NCBI RefSeq assembly: GCF_000003815.2
Contig: NC_049997.1
Span: 16,476,139 to 16,540,138 of the forward strand
Length of the DNA stretch: 64,000 bases
Direction of reading: 5' to 3'
Source of the DNA: Branchiostoma floridae
Lineage: Eukaryota; Chordata; Leptocardii; Amphioxiformes; Branchiostomatidae
Below are positions 1 through 13,600 of this stretch, in pieces. The position numbers and the translations under genes are program-made. The notes beneath the pieces are model-generated. The model ran no database searches. It worked only from the letters and a program-made list of their open reading frames with translations, and was not told where the DNA came from. How positions within the stretch are numbered: the stretch's first letter is position 1; each line of letters starts with the position of its first letter.

Positions 1-1572
1 GTTTTGGCTTCGCAGTTTAATACTGACTTCTCTACTACGAAATCGCAACATTGTAAACATGTGTTTCCATTGTATCACAACTTTACAACAGAAGTCTTTC
101 AACAGCTAATTTGGAGAAGCCAAAAACCTCCTTTAACCTTATGATGCAAAAATAGGGTAAATTGGCAGTAACTTTGTAAATGCTTCAATTGGGATTTTAC
201 AAACATAAGACCTTTTTTCTATCCGAACATTAGGCAAAATCGAAAGCCATAACCATTTTTGAAAGATATTAATCCAATATTGCAAACAGTCCAATTGTGG
301 AGAAAGTTACAAGAAGTATTAGATTTTTTTACTCTACTTACCCTCCTGTTAAACAAAAGCAATGAACATTTTTGAAAGGTAAATTTTCTATTCGATTTGG
401 TTTTGTTTTGAGACAATGACAAAGGCATTTTAAACAAAAGCAATGAATATATTTTAAAGGTAATTTTTCTATTGGATTGGGTTTGTTTTGAGACAATGAC
501 AAAGGCATTTGACTAAAAAAAAAGAATACTCTTAAAGCAGAGCAAGAACATCTACTCATTGCACTGGTTCAGCAAAGGGTAGTACAACATTTAAGAACAC
601 GACAGTCTTGCACATACATGTACATGTAACATCCAAGACATTTCAGCTGACAAAGCAAGACACCAAATCCAAGGCATACCATCCTACAAGTTATACACTC
701 TATGCAATTAAACATTTGTCATACTTCATATCAAATTCAGTGTACTGTTATATTGGGGTGCATTTGCAATTATGAAATTGTGACATGGCAGTATAATCAT
801 AATAAAAAGATCACAAACATTTGCATCTACGACCAATTATAATGTTTCAAACAATACATTTGTACAAATGTATTTGCAGTATGTCATGCAGCTTACAAGT
901 AACATTTCTCTTTAAAATGCGTTCAGCTGATATCTACAATGTATTTTAACACAAGATAGTGGTAAAAGACATAAAAAGAGGAAGAACCAAAAAGAAGTGT
1001 CAGTAAACAGTGACTGCTTTATAGAAAACAAAAGTGTAAAGTCGTCTTAAGTTAGGCTAAAATGTTTATAAATGATTTTGAAAGTTTGGTTCATCAAATT
1101 TTGTTTAAAAGCAACTTGTCTGGTTCTAATGTACATTGTATAGAAACAACTGTATTTTCATTCATTGGTTTTGTGATTTGGGAAATAATGCCAAATTGGT
1201 ATAAAAACATGGAACCTGAACCTTTGTAATCAGAATTATTTGCAATTTGGTGTCATTCTGATACATACATTGTATCGGTGAAATTTACGGATAAAAGACT
1301 TTATTATGTTTTATAATTTTGTCCCAAAATTTGATAACTTGGTAAGGCTCAGACCTTATTGACCACCCCTTGTTGTTGTTGGGCATCCAATGGGGATGCC
1401 CAACTCCGATGTCTGCTTTGTAGACACATTTTCGGGGAGTGAATTATATTCTCAAGCAATCCATTTTATTTTGTCTTTTTCCTAAATCTTAATTCAAGTG
1501 TCTGAGAAGAAAATAATTTGGTGTTGCCTGAAGTGAGGTCAAGTTTAAGAGGGTTTCCTTTAAGATGCTCAC
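1..1572. other. Intronic sequence 3' of the last visible PPP6R exon
   Basis: No further exon of the gene could be supported here; the next coding exon is probably beyond the left edge. Positions 350-431 and 432-510 are two diverged tandem copies of an 80-bp AT-rich unit (shared cores AAACAAAAGCAATGAA and GAGACAATGACAAAGGCATTT), which explains the two overlapping minus-strand open frames there. A short hairpin (GGGCATCC, spacer, GGATGCCC) lies near 1381-1400. Confidence 0.6.
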
Positions 1573-1662
1573 CTGTTGTAAGGAGGAGTCTGGAGGAAAG
1601 GGGATGTCCTTGAAATCAGAGTCGTCGTCTTCGCTAGAGGAGTGCAGTGGGTGGCTACCAAC
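1573..1662 (-). CDS. PPP6R: PPP6R exon 15: acidic serine-rich patch after SAPS domain
   Basis: Starts after CCTCCACAG and ends before GTGAGC. The 30 codons read [17 protein letters not shown]... and end in SSLQQ. They correspond to the conserved HLHSSSEDED...LSLQQ segment of vertebrate PPP6R, where acidic residues follow serines (casein-kinase-like sites, inference). It joins exon 14 in phase 0. Confidence 0.93.
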
Positions 1663-4600
1663 CTGTGGAGGGGGGTGGAGAAAATTGGCTTTAGAAAAAC
1701 GTGTTCGACACCTCTAAAGTTTAACCATTCAAGCTTGATTGTCTTAAGCCAATCTTTGGATACTTGAGGTCATGTTTTCAAGAAGGTTTAAAAAAATGTA
1801 AAACACTTTAAGAAACATCAAACTTGCTACATGTACATGTATACACATGTGAAATTACTAACCAATTTGGTTTTCCATAAACTTTTACTTTGTTGCTTTT
1901 TCCTTAAGTTTTTTTCCAACCTTAACATAATTACCATTTACACTCAGCACAATTTTTCTTCACTGACATCTTTCTTATTATGCATATAATTGTAAACATA
2001 CACTCAAACTTTTTTCTTTAAAGCATGTTGCTTTTGAAACATTTTCAAATCCTTGACAACAAACTTGAAAGGACAAAGAAAAATTATCAACATGACCAAA
2101 AAATGAAAATGTACATTGTATGTAACACCAAAACTGTCAGAATGCAAAATATATCTTTTATCAAATTTGAGAAGGAAACAGAGATATACCCTACAAATTT
2201 ACCTTAAAGTTAATAAAAAAAAGGAAACAAAACATTTTTCTATCATTCCAAAAAATGGAAGAGAAAATCCCCAACAGCTACCTTATTCCATTCATGAGCT
2301 TTCAATTAGGTAACACCCATTCAAACAACTATAGCATTTTGCACACTGACAATTCTCTTAAGACATAAGTGGAAGATATTAAGGAATGAATATAAGCAGG
2401 TGGGTTAATAGAGGGGGAGGAAAGGAGGGGGGATGACTTGGGGGAGTAGTACAATGTGAGGAAAAAATGTTAAGTGTGTTAACACATTTTGTTTCACAGC
2501 AAACCCTAAAGTTTAATGTGTTCAGTGGGCTGAAACATCTTCTGTGACATTGTACAACTTCAGGATAGGAAGAAATGCATTTGCTTATTTTACAAGTGAG
2601 GTTTGGCACTACAGGTGTTGTTTTCAATTGTGTCTTGATAACGTAGTGCTGTATTTTCAACATTAAGTTCAACCAGTTACCTTATCTTCAACTGTTTCTG
2701 CATAACGACTGAACACTGCTCTCTGTCTTTTGGTCGTCTTTGCAAGGCACAAAACAGTTTTGTAAAATAAAATTGAAACTTTCCTCCATTCAATTTAAAT
2801 ACACAAATGCATATGTGGGGGTTCCTCGAGGTAGGGTACTAGGACCCACAGAGAATAATGATAGTCAAACCTAATCCATGAAAAAGATATCACATGACAT
2901 CCCTAAACCAGAAAAAAGTGGACCAGTCCGAGTATAGGATCCAGTCATTTTCTCACGGGCTGTGCCACATACACACAAAAAAGGGGGTGTCAATGGCACA
3001 TTACAAGATTATTCACCAAAAGATCAGGACGGAACATACTTACTTGAGGCAGAGCCTGGTGAGTAGTATATTATGGGCCAGAGAAGCAACGAGATGGAGG
3101 AGGTAGGGGAGAGGAAAGAGTGGCAGGTGAGTTAGGACAGTGTCAGTCATGTTACTGGAATGAGTGGCTTTTCTTCTGTGGGGGTTCCTCCAGGTTCAAT
3201 ACTAAGGCCTCCATAGGTAAGGATTCCTAAAGGATATGTGCTAGGTCTCCCATAGGTCCGTGTTCCTAAAGGATCTATACTAGGACCCCCACAGAATAAA
3301 AGCAGCTTGCTGAAGTAACAGGTGACATGCTAAAGCTTTAAAAATAATGCTTTCCTGGAGTCAACAATTTTATTTCCTCTTTTCCTTTTCAGATTTTTTT
3401 TCCATACGCATTCCTTGCAAACTTTCTTCCTGAAACCCAGTACTCAGTAGACTGAAAACTTCAAGACAAGACAGGAATAATACAACCAATAGGAATAATA
3501 TGCCTTGGGTTCCCAAGTAAATTGCACAGATGAACAATGTCTAATGAATTTCCTTTGTCAAATTCAAAGCGAAACAAGTTGTAATTCTCCACTGCCAGTT
3601 TTGGACTTGTCAAAAAATTAGGGCCAGGACAAAAGGCCTACTGGTAAGTGCATGGATGATAAGAAAAGAGTACATATATGGACCTACCAAATCTACTGTA
3701 TTTTTCTTGTTGATTTCTGCTAAAGACCCTGAGACAAAGGTTTCCCATCTCTCTCTATAGTCTTCTGGAACCTCTGAAATGTGACAAACAAATACAATTC
3801 AATTGTGATGATTCATCATAAAATATTTCATTTTACAACCAGAAGTAAGAAACACAATTTTATGGCAATGAAAAATTTTGCCATTTCACATGCTGAAATT
3901 ATGAATCTATTTTTCCCATTATTACTTTGTGTTGATTAGGAATAAGACAAATTTTAACTTTGACTTGATACCCAAAGACTAGTAGGTTCCTCCATAAATT
4001 CCGTACAGCAGAAGTACAGACAACTATTTTCTACTGACATCTAAATGTTGCTTCCTATTTAGAGTAATGATCGTAAAGCAGACATAGTTCTGTGTGCTAA
4101 GTTACATAATCATTATACTAAGTAATTCAAATTTCCAAACCAAGAAAATCTTATTCTATTTCTCAATCATAGATGGGGTTATCCTTAACTTCCTTTAAGA
4201 AAGAGTTAGTGTCTTTAAGATGTTTTACCTTTAAAGATCTCCTTGACAAGGTCCTTATTGGGTCCCTTCTCAAGGCAAGTTTGAAGGGAGTTAGCTATCC
4301 TAGTGAGATGACCCATGTACCCTCGTCTGTTTCCACCTTGAGTTCTGGAAAAAAACAAGAATTCAAAAATATTCAGAGTTGTTGGGATTTACTTCATGCC
4401 ATAGCCCTAGCCATCACAGTTCTTAGTGATACTTCCTTCCTTCAATCCCAGCTATCTTATTACTATAAGAAGTCAATATGATGCATGTAGTTTCCATTCT
4501 ACAACAGTACAAGTATAGGGGTCAGCAAATAGCTGTCCATGGACTATACCACACTACTTTCCGTACAAGGTTCCAGTCTGTTGTGCCGCAGTACCTCAAA

Positions 4601-7600
4601 ATATGGCTAGGGGGCCAAAAACCACTGTGGGATGTTGATAATTACCAACATTACCAAATTCATACAAACACATGGAAAGTATCTTGAACTTTAAGTGGGA
4701 GCATAATTGCACACACAAAAAAGGTGAACCTCTTTCCAATGTAAAAAAAAAATTGTTATTCTGTATTATCTGTATCTGCATTTCGATGTGATTTTGAACA
4801 AGATACTTTTCACTTTGAACTACTACTTACTCTATTTGTTGATCTTCTTCCCACTTATCCAATATCCTCTGGATGATTCTCGATTGGCCCAAAAGCTGCA
4901 ACAATAAAACAAGGTCCTTTTTATACCACATGCAACATTAATCTATTTGCAACAACTGTTTTTACAAGTAGTTAAAGGTTCTGACAAGGTGCTGAAATGC
5001 CTTCAATTAAGAAAGTTTCTTTCTGGTGCAATTCCAACTTCATTCACATGGGGGCTCTCTTTCAATATCAAATCAGCATTGTGATTCTTGTTTGTGGGCA
5101 TTGCAAAACAAATTGTTGTTTACACATTTCCTGTGTAATACCTGCAACAACCACAAGGGGGCATTCTTGCACTAAACACTCTCTTCCACAAGTTTGGGAT
5201 TACTACTTTATGATGAGTCCAAAGGTTGCTTCTTTACAGCTTTGACAACCCATTCCTTTACCACCAACAGGTGTCATTATACATGCAATACCTGCATTAA
5301 CCACAAGGTGGCACTCTTGCACTGCTAAGCATACTTACATTGTTTATTAGAGGGTGTTTGGGTTCGGGGTTGCCTTCCTGGTTGGGAGAGTCGTCTGAAG
5401 GGGGGTTGGTCAGGATGGTGTTTATACACTGTTCTACTTGGGTGTGCAAGAAGTTGTTCCAAATGTACCGGAAAAAGCAATCCTGAAGACAAAAAAAAAA
5501 TTAAAGGAGATATGTTACAGCACATTACATTCATCTGAAAATGTTTCCGAAAACCTGATAACTATCATTAGTTAGCCACAACATTATGAGGTAAGCCCTG
5601 ATGCTAATACAATGAGATGCCTTTGGACCCAATGCATAAATTTTGAAGTGCCATTTGAACATTTTCATCTAAAGAAATTCCATTTGTGACTTTGTCAGTA
5701 AATATCTGCAACACACTCTCCCAAGTTTTTTTTAATTATTGGCAGAATACTGTGGAAATTATAGAGGAAAGCCTGTGTCCAGCAAAATATGCAGTTTTTA
5801 AAACAACCTTTTGACACCCTTCCCTAAACTACTTATCGTATGAACTTATGAGAAAAAAAATCATTGAGTCATATACTTGAATGCTAGTCTATTCAGCTAG
5901 TAAGAGTACCAGTACATTACATTGATGTTCATGACTTCGGTTTAAATGATTTTCACAGCACTGTATGTACTAATACGAAGTACTATCTCTAATGCAAAAG
6001 TAAAATCCGCATGCCCACATACCAGCATGATGTCCAGAGTGCCTAGGTTTGCCAGCTCTATGTTGACTTGGTGGGTGTTGGTGAGGAGTAAGGACGCCAT
6101 GAGGCGGCACACGTGTAGTCTGGTGTTCCCGAACGGGGGATCCATCGTGCCCACCGAAGTCGGCATCGGACGTTGCTACGGGTTACGAGAATCCGTGTAA
6201 GAACTCTGCGTGCCACATTTTCTAAGTACAGTAAAAACTGCCCACTGAATAAGTCCACTCAGGGACAGATAGAATCTTGTCTGAATGTACAGGTGGCACT
6301 ATAAGTACATTCATGGTTTTGAGTACATATGTGCACCGCCAGGAATTGTGGTTAATATGTCAAAGGTGAAGGCCCCTGAGACATAACACAAAGTCTGGAC
6401 TTTGTTATGCAAATCTATACAATGACTGAAACAAGACTGTTACAGGTCAGGGGCACATGTGTACTCGGAAAATGAATGTCCTTATAGACAGGACTCTTAA
6501 TGCTTGTGTCAAAAGGAAAAGTTACCAAGGGAGAACCAAAAGCTAGCAACATTGGCAAAGTCGTCCATAGGTAGAAATGGTCACCAATGCAGGTTTGACT
6601 ACACTTCACTGTACTTTTGTAAACCAAAAGAAAGAAAGACTACTGTTAAAACAGTCTATAGTGACTTCTAGAACTGTACTTTTTAAAAACCAACAGAAAG
6701 ACAACTGTCAAAACTGTCTTAAGCGACTTCTAGAGAGATTTGAGAATGACAAGCTAAATTAATTTATCTTACATGTAGGTTAGCAAAGTAAGATGTATAC
6801 CTACAACAAATTAACTTACAAAATGAAATGTTTACATTTTCCACTTAACAGTAATTTTAAACTTTTTTAACAAAAAAACAAAGAGTTTGTTTCCTAACCT
6901 TTACCGTGGGTGGCTCTATCAAAAGTTGGTGCAATTCTTTCAACCTCGGTGTGACACCCAAGATGGCACTACTGACGCCCTGTGCCAGCCTTTTGGCGTC
7001 CAGAGTGGTCATTTTCCACTTTACAGTTATTTAAACTTTTTAAACAAAAAAAAAACAAAGAGTTTTGTTCCTAACCTTTACCTTGGGCGGCTCTATCAAA
7101 AGCTGGTGCAGTTCTTTCAACCTTGGTGTGATACCCAGGATGGCGCTACTGACGCCCTGCGCCAGCCTCTCGGCGTCCAGCGGGGTCATCTGGTCCTGAC
7201 CGTCCGGGCTGCATGACCAGAAATACTGCAAACTTAGGAGAGAGCGGAGTGCGACCCATTATGGTGGTGACATCGGTGAGGAGCGGTGAAGCGCATATGG
7301 TAGTGCAGGGTTGGAGTTTGCAGAGTTACGGTAATGATTGTCCGTTCTTCGCACAAGACATGAACCAAAAGAGGTATGCTTGTCTTTTAGTATTTCACCT
7401 TTTTTGAAACTTTCTTGAACACAACTCTTCTAAATAAAATTCTGTCATGATTTTCTTCTCCAAAGGAAACTGTGGGGTTTTAGTTTGAACGGTAGGGGCC
7501 GCACAACTTCAAGTTGCAGCTTTCAATTTACATTCAAAAGAGGAGACAATAGAGGCATGACTTTTCTTTTCTTGTGGAAATTCATTCCCAACTTTTTGAT

Positions 7601-10600
7601 ACAATTCCAGGTTGCAAAATCTTTTTTTTTTACATAAAAAAATCTGCTATTTCTTTGTGCTTATCTCAAAGCAAAGAAGCAGCCATAATAGAGCTTTAGA
7701 TTTCGTTTTCAACATTAATTGGTATAATAAAGCACAGATTATTCTAAAATAGAGGGATCCCTGAACAAAATTTTATCAAAAATTGGTTTAAAGTTTCATA
7801 TATGTAATATCTCTCCTGGCAATAAAAAGTATTTTGCTTGATTCTTAACAATTATTCCCAATGTTTTGCTTTTCCTCAAATTCTAAATTTTCTGTTATTC
7901 TACCAATGCAAACCAACCCTGCTATGTGTTAGTGATATGAGATTTGGTTATGAGTTTGATTAAAACAGAAAAACTATGAAAAGACAAATGTGAAAATTGC
8001 AAAATCAAACCATCAAACAACATAATGCCCATAAATTTTAGTAAAAAAGATAACTTTGCAATAGATTAGAGATTACCAACGATAATTTGAGGTACAATTG
8101 AGTGCAAAGCCTTTGCCATTTTCAATGATTAGGTTTTGTGAAAATTAACTACATTGTACAAAGTACAAAAACACATCAAAATAATCCAAAATGAAGGCCA
8201 AAGCTCCATTGCCATAAGAATCAGAAGCCATGGTCTTTGGCCTTTCAACGACAAAGACTAAAAGAAACAATTATAATGATCCTTAAAAATTGGGGCGAAG
8301 TGACTTTGCATGGGGGGTAGTGAACTATGCAAAATTCTCTACGATGATTACAAGCAGGGTTGTAGCCAGCCTGAAATTATTTTCAGTCCCCTTGATTTTG
8401 AATGGGATAATCCTACCGAGCACCGAAGGCATGGCGTGACGTTGCGCGTCATTTCTAGGGGGTCTGGGTCCCAGAAAATTTAAAAATCAAGACCCTATGC
8501 ATGAAACACTATTTCCTGCATTTTGAGGTGCAAATTTTGCTTGTAGACTAAGCTGTTCAATGGCATCTGTTTTGGTGAAGAAGAACACATGGGTTTCAGT
8601 TTTTTTTATATCTTTACATATCAATTTTTGTCTGTCCCAGGGGACGGAATGGGGAAACCTTTTTTCAGTCCCAGCTGCAAAATTCCTTCAAAGGACTGAA
8701 GGACAGGTGCTGGCTTCAACCCTGATTACAAGTAATAGATAATTCAGAATCCCCCTTTACAAAAGACAAGTTCACAGTTGAAAGGAATTTGTAGATCAGT
8801 AGTAATAACATCTGATTCAGAAACCCAGCCCGCTCCCATCAAAAACAAGAACGAATACAACCGTTCCTTCTTTTACAGACACCTCAGTCAAAAACAGCGC
8901 TAGTGCGACTAAAATGACCGAAGAAAAGGGTTTTACTTCTTTGTTAAGGCGACACCCATCAACTATAGTTGTTTGAGGAGGGGGAGGCTAGCGGACTTTG
9001 TAGCAAGTCCGATTGTAAAAAGCTAAACTAAAGCCTGTCGGTATCATGAAGTACATAGCGGCAACAGCCATTTCTGCATGTCGTATTCTACTACCGCTGT
9101 TTTCACTGAGGTGTTTTTAACAGAATACGGGGCAGGGCTTATGGTGTTTGACCAGAAGGGTCCATTCCATGAAAATCAGGAAAAAAGAACCACCACAAAC
9201 ATTTCAAAATTTGCACCTATCAAAACACTGGTATAAAAACAGTCTTTGTGAAAAACTAACCCTGGCTTTTTGAACTCCAGTAGTGTCAGCAGGACAGAGA
9301 TACCGTTGACCAGCGCTGACTCTGTCTTCTCACCGTTCAGGATAACGTTCAGCAGCTCTTCTACGGTCTCTTGTCTGTAAAATTCGCAAATAGGCTTAAC
9401 ATTAGGGTTCAACCCAGGATTTTATTTCAGCACCATGGAAATGGCATGGTAGCAAAGTGACCAATTGTGAGGATGGTGTGGAAGGAGGGTGTTAGTCCTT
9501 CCACAGTTAGATTTAGAAAAATATTAGGGAAACGGTTGGCAATAATCCTCATTTAGTGCAAAAAGTTATCACACCAACACTATTTGAATGTGAGAATCAA
9601 AAACTTTTTAAAAATGGTATTACACCAACATTTTTTTGTTAAGGTATCACAACAACATTTGTTTCAAAATGTTACATCCACAATCATGAAATTCTTTTCC
9701 CATGTGATAAGGTCGCATAACACAGTATTTATGGGCGACCCCCGTGGACATAAATAGGCCGGGCACAAAATAGGTCGTCGCAGTTCTTGAAAAGCCATAG
9801 AAATTTTTCTGTGCACGTCAACGAGTCGGAAACTGTGGTGGATAGTAGAGGAATATGTAAGTTTTGAGGCTGTATGAGTTGGTTACGATGCTTTTTTGGC
9901 TGGGTAGAATTTCGCGCACGAATCCGGTTCCCGCTACTTCCGTGTGTCGGCGGGAGTATGGTGACCTCCGCTGGGGGTCATTTCAAAGTGTTCTTTCTGG
10001 GAAAACGAGACGACAAACTTATGCTCATTTTCACATATGTTGTAGATTCTACCCTGAACTCCAACATATTGAATTCTTGTTAATTACTTTTGCACCCTGA
10101 TATATCTTTTGAGTCGTCGAACCACCTCACTTTGGGGTCCTTAACTATAGAAATCCCCATAGGCGAAAAACTGTGTTCTGCTACCTTTAACCACAGTGGT
10201 AATTCCCTAGGGACGGTAAACGGCATTGAATTTGACTGATATGTTAGGGAATGACGTCGGCTGACTTGAAATGTAACAATTTTTTTACTGTCACACCCGC
10301 CGTTACCATGGCAACGGCCGCCAAGACCGCTCCCTATGCTTAAGTATAGGACTTAGTGTGAGCCAATACCCGCTCTACCCCCCCCCCCCTTTTTTTCGCC
10401 GAAAAAAGGACTAAACCCCAACCCCAATCACTCAGAACGTTAGAATACGGTCTGGCAAGCACATTGTAGAAGAAAAAGTCAGCAAGAATATTACATTTGT
10501 TGAGATAATGAGACCAATTAGCGGTCCCTCAGATAGCCCTTGTACGGGGCCGACACCTGTGCTAGGCGTCGAAGTGCAAAGTTGGCCATATCTCAGGAAC

Positions 10601-13600
10601 CATTTGGATTTCTGTTCTGAAATTTGGTAAGTTCCCGCTACTTCCGTGTGTCGGCGGGAGTATGGTGACCTCCGCTGGGGGTCATTTCAAAGTGTTCTTT
10701 CTGGGAAAACGAGACGACAAACTTATGCTCATTTTCACATATGTTGTAGATTCTACCCTGAACTCCAACATATTGAATTCTTGTTAATTACTTTTGCACC
10801 CTGATATATCTTTTGAGTCGTCGAACCACCTCACTTTGGGGTCCTTAACTATAGAAATCCCCATAGGCGAAAAACTGTGTTCTGCTACCATAAGCACAAT
10901 CACACAAAAAAGGTATCACACTGATGTTCTTTGAGAGTTTAAGGTTTCCCACTGCCGTTCTTTGTGAAAGTGAGAGCTTGTCCCTTACTTTTCCATGGTG
11001 GTGAGAAGTGGGTCGTTCTCGGCCTGCTCCTGGAGCTGGGACATGTGTTCTCGGCTCAGTCTGATGATGTCACACAGAGACTGGGCAGCGTTGCTGTGTT
11101 TCTGGAAACATGGATAACAATCTTACAGTTAGGAACTATAACACCATAGTTACGGTAATACTGTACAGAAATGGAAATCAGTTAAAAACCACCTAGGCCT
11201 ACAAAAAATTGGTAGCAGTGAACATTTCTTCATGTATAGAACTTTTCTTCATGTTAAATGGCTAATTCATCCTTATTCCCAGAGACTTAACTTTGAGTTA
11301 GGAAGGTAAAGGAGGTTTTATAGGTTTGTAGTTGGAAAGATTTCGTAGTACAGCAGTAACATAAAATTCAATTTTTGTACCTGCTTTCGTAATTTCAGGG
11401 TAACAAAAAAACATTCCTCATACAGGAATCCTATAGTGCCATTGACAGTTGATAGCAATCATTGTGGCAATGTCCAAATAAGGGCTGCACTACCAACACT
11501 GATCACTAGGGGGGTCTTTTCCACACATACATCAGAGCCAACCTACTTTCAATGAACCAATACTAACTAAAGGCTATGGCACAAATTGTTGCCTGTGTTC
11601 TTACCTCTTCATCTCCTGTGGGATCCAAAACCTCGATCAGCCTCTGGATCAGTTTCTGATCATCCAACCACTGTGGAACAGAAAAATCAAGATCTCAGAC
11701 CACACCACAAAACAGAAGAAACACTTGAGGTAGTCCCATAGCCTTTTTGAGGCCATAGTGGTAGTAGGTTGTTACATGTATGTACTGTGTTCAGGACACG
11801 GTACATTTTGTGTTTGAAGCATTATCCCTCTCCTTTTACCACTTTTTACCTCCCCCACCGGGGTCAGGTACCCATTTTTAAAACCTGGGTGGAGTGATGA
11901 AATTATATGCCTTTCCCATGGACACAACATCTATCAGGATCTTAGAAGATGGGTTTTGATTTCAATGGCTATACAATGCTTTCATCTTTTTTTTTTCAGT
12001 GCTGATTTCAATGTACATAAAATGTTTTTGTCCTTCCTTTTTGTGGTAAGAGTGCAAATGTACGATACCAGTAAATTGACGTTCCTTTATTTTGGATATG
12101 TACCTAAATGATTTTTTTACGTATGTTTGTGTTGTGCTGTGCCCCTTACCTGAAGCATCTCTGTCCGTAGTTCGGGCGCGTCCACGCTTGTAAGCAGGCG
12201 CAACAGGAGGTCCATGATGGCGGACGTACTCAGGTGCGTTATAAGCAGTCCTACAACGTCTTCCTTCTGTCTCAGAAAATCCAACATCTGCAAAAACATC
12301 CCACCCAAGAAACCTTTTAATCTAGCTCAAACACTGTGTTGCTTTTATTTATGTTTATGTTTATGAGAGAGGGAACGAAAAAGCTGCCACAGCTTTCAAG
12401 TCCAGCTTCCTGAGAAGGACTGGCACAGGAGCTAGTGTGAACGAAAACAGGGAAATTAAAATCATTTCCAAAACCATAAAAAACGAACAGGGTTGGTCTG
12501 CAGAGAAGTTCTCAACGTATGCAAATGCACATAGCGAGGACAGGGACTGTCTCAAACTCAAATTAGTCTCTAGACAAGATTTTGAAAATGGTTTCGCCCA
12601 AGGCGTCGCCAAGAATCGACATATTTTCCAGAGTTTTTTCATTTATTTTTTGCTTGTATGAGGAACAATAAGAAGTTCGTCTGAGAATAACATTGCACAA
12701 TTGAGATGTTCCCTACAGATTTTTTTTCCCTTACAGCATCTCGGAGCAACACTGACAGAGCAAGAAGAACTAAGACAGGAGACAGTGCGACAACGACAAC
12801 AAAGGCTGGAAGACACAAACATGACGTGAATTTTTGGCACAATAGTATATATAAGAAATCTATCATTTTTTTGGCACTTGGACCCGTTGGTCTTGAGCTT
12901 GGCACTTATGGTGATTTGCATACTACTAGAATTACTTTACAACAGCTGCCGTTTAAAAAAAACACAAGACATGTAGAAAGATAGAGGGGGAACTCAATAC
13001 AAAGGTTGCCCCTCTTGCTTCGAAAAAAAGCAAAAAGCTAGCCGTAGCAAAAGTTTTAGCTTTGTCCGCACGGTTTATAAAAGAAGGCATAACAGTTAAG
13101 CCTACGCAGAAAGCGTTAGGATAGTAAGAAGGGTACAAATGCTAAGCGGAGGAAAAGAGCGAGGTAGAATAGGGTCAAAACAAAACAAACAAAAGAAATG
13201 TCGTCAACACAGTAAACAAGTAGAGATTGACAGAATTGCCCTTGCTCAAATATGGTGGTAAACATAGACATATATTCCACAATTGGACACACAACAGCTC
13301 TATCTTAATAGCCCTTTTGTATATACATGTAGGATATATTAATAATTAGTGCAACAGTGATACATGTAGGATATATTAATATTGCACAGTGATCGGGTGC
13401 GGAGTTTTTCTCCATCTTACTATGTAAACTTTTGCGAGTGGAGGTTAGTAAAAAGTGGAAAACGTCCCTCTGGTACCATTTTGCTCAAAAACATGAAAAG
13501 GGAACAAAAATACCGCAAATTTGTCAGAATATTCTTCTCTAAAAAGATAATAATCGTAGAACCACAAAGCTGTCAAAGCTTTTAAAAACATGATTCTCAT

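Noticed and set aside
2379-3106. Open frames and a possible donor near 3045 (CTCAA|GTAAGT on the minus strand)
   Set aside because: The flanking frame does not match the PPP6R family, and exons 14 and 15 already join in phase without it.
9864-10100. Two plus-strand open frames of 69-78 codons
   Set aside because: They lie across the start of the 259-bp direct repeat in an intron, and the two frames overlap each other; no recognisable domain.
9927-10889. An LTR retrotransposon or TRIM with 259-bp LTRs
   Set aside because: The ends lack TG...CA, and I saw no primer-binding site, polypurine tract or target duplication.
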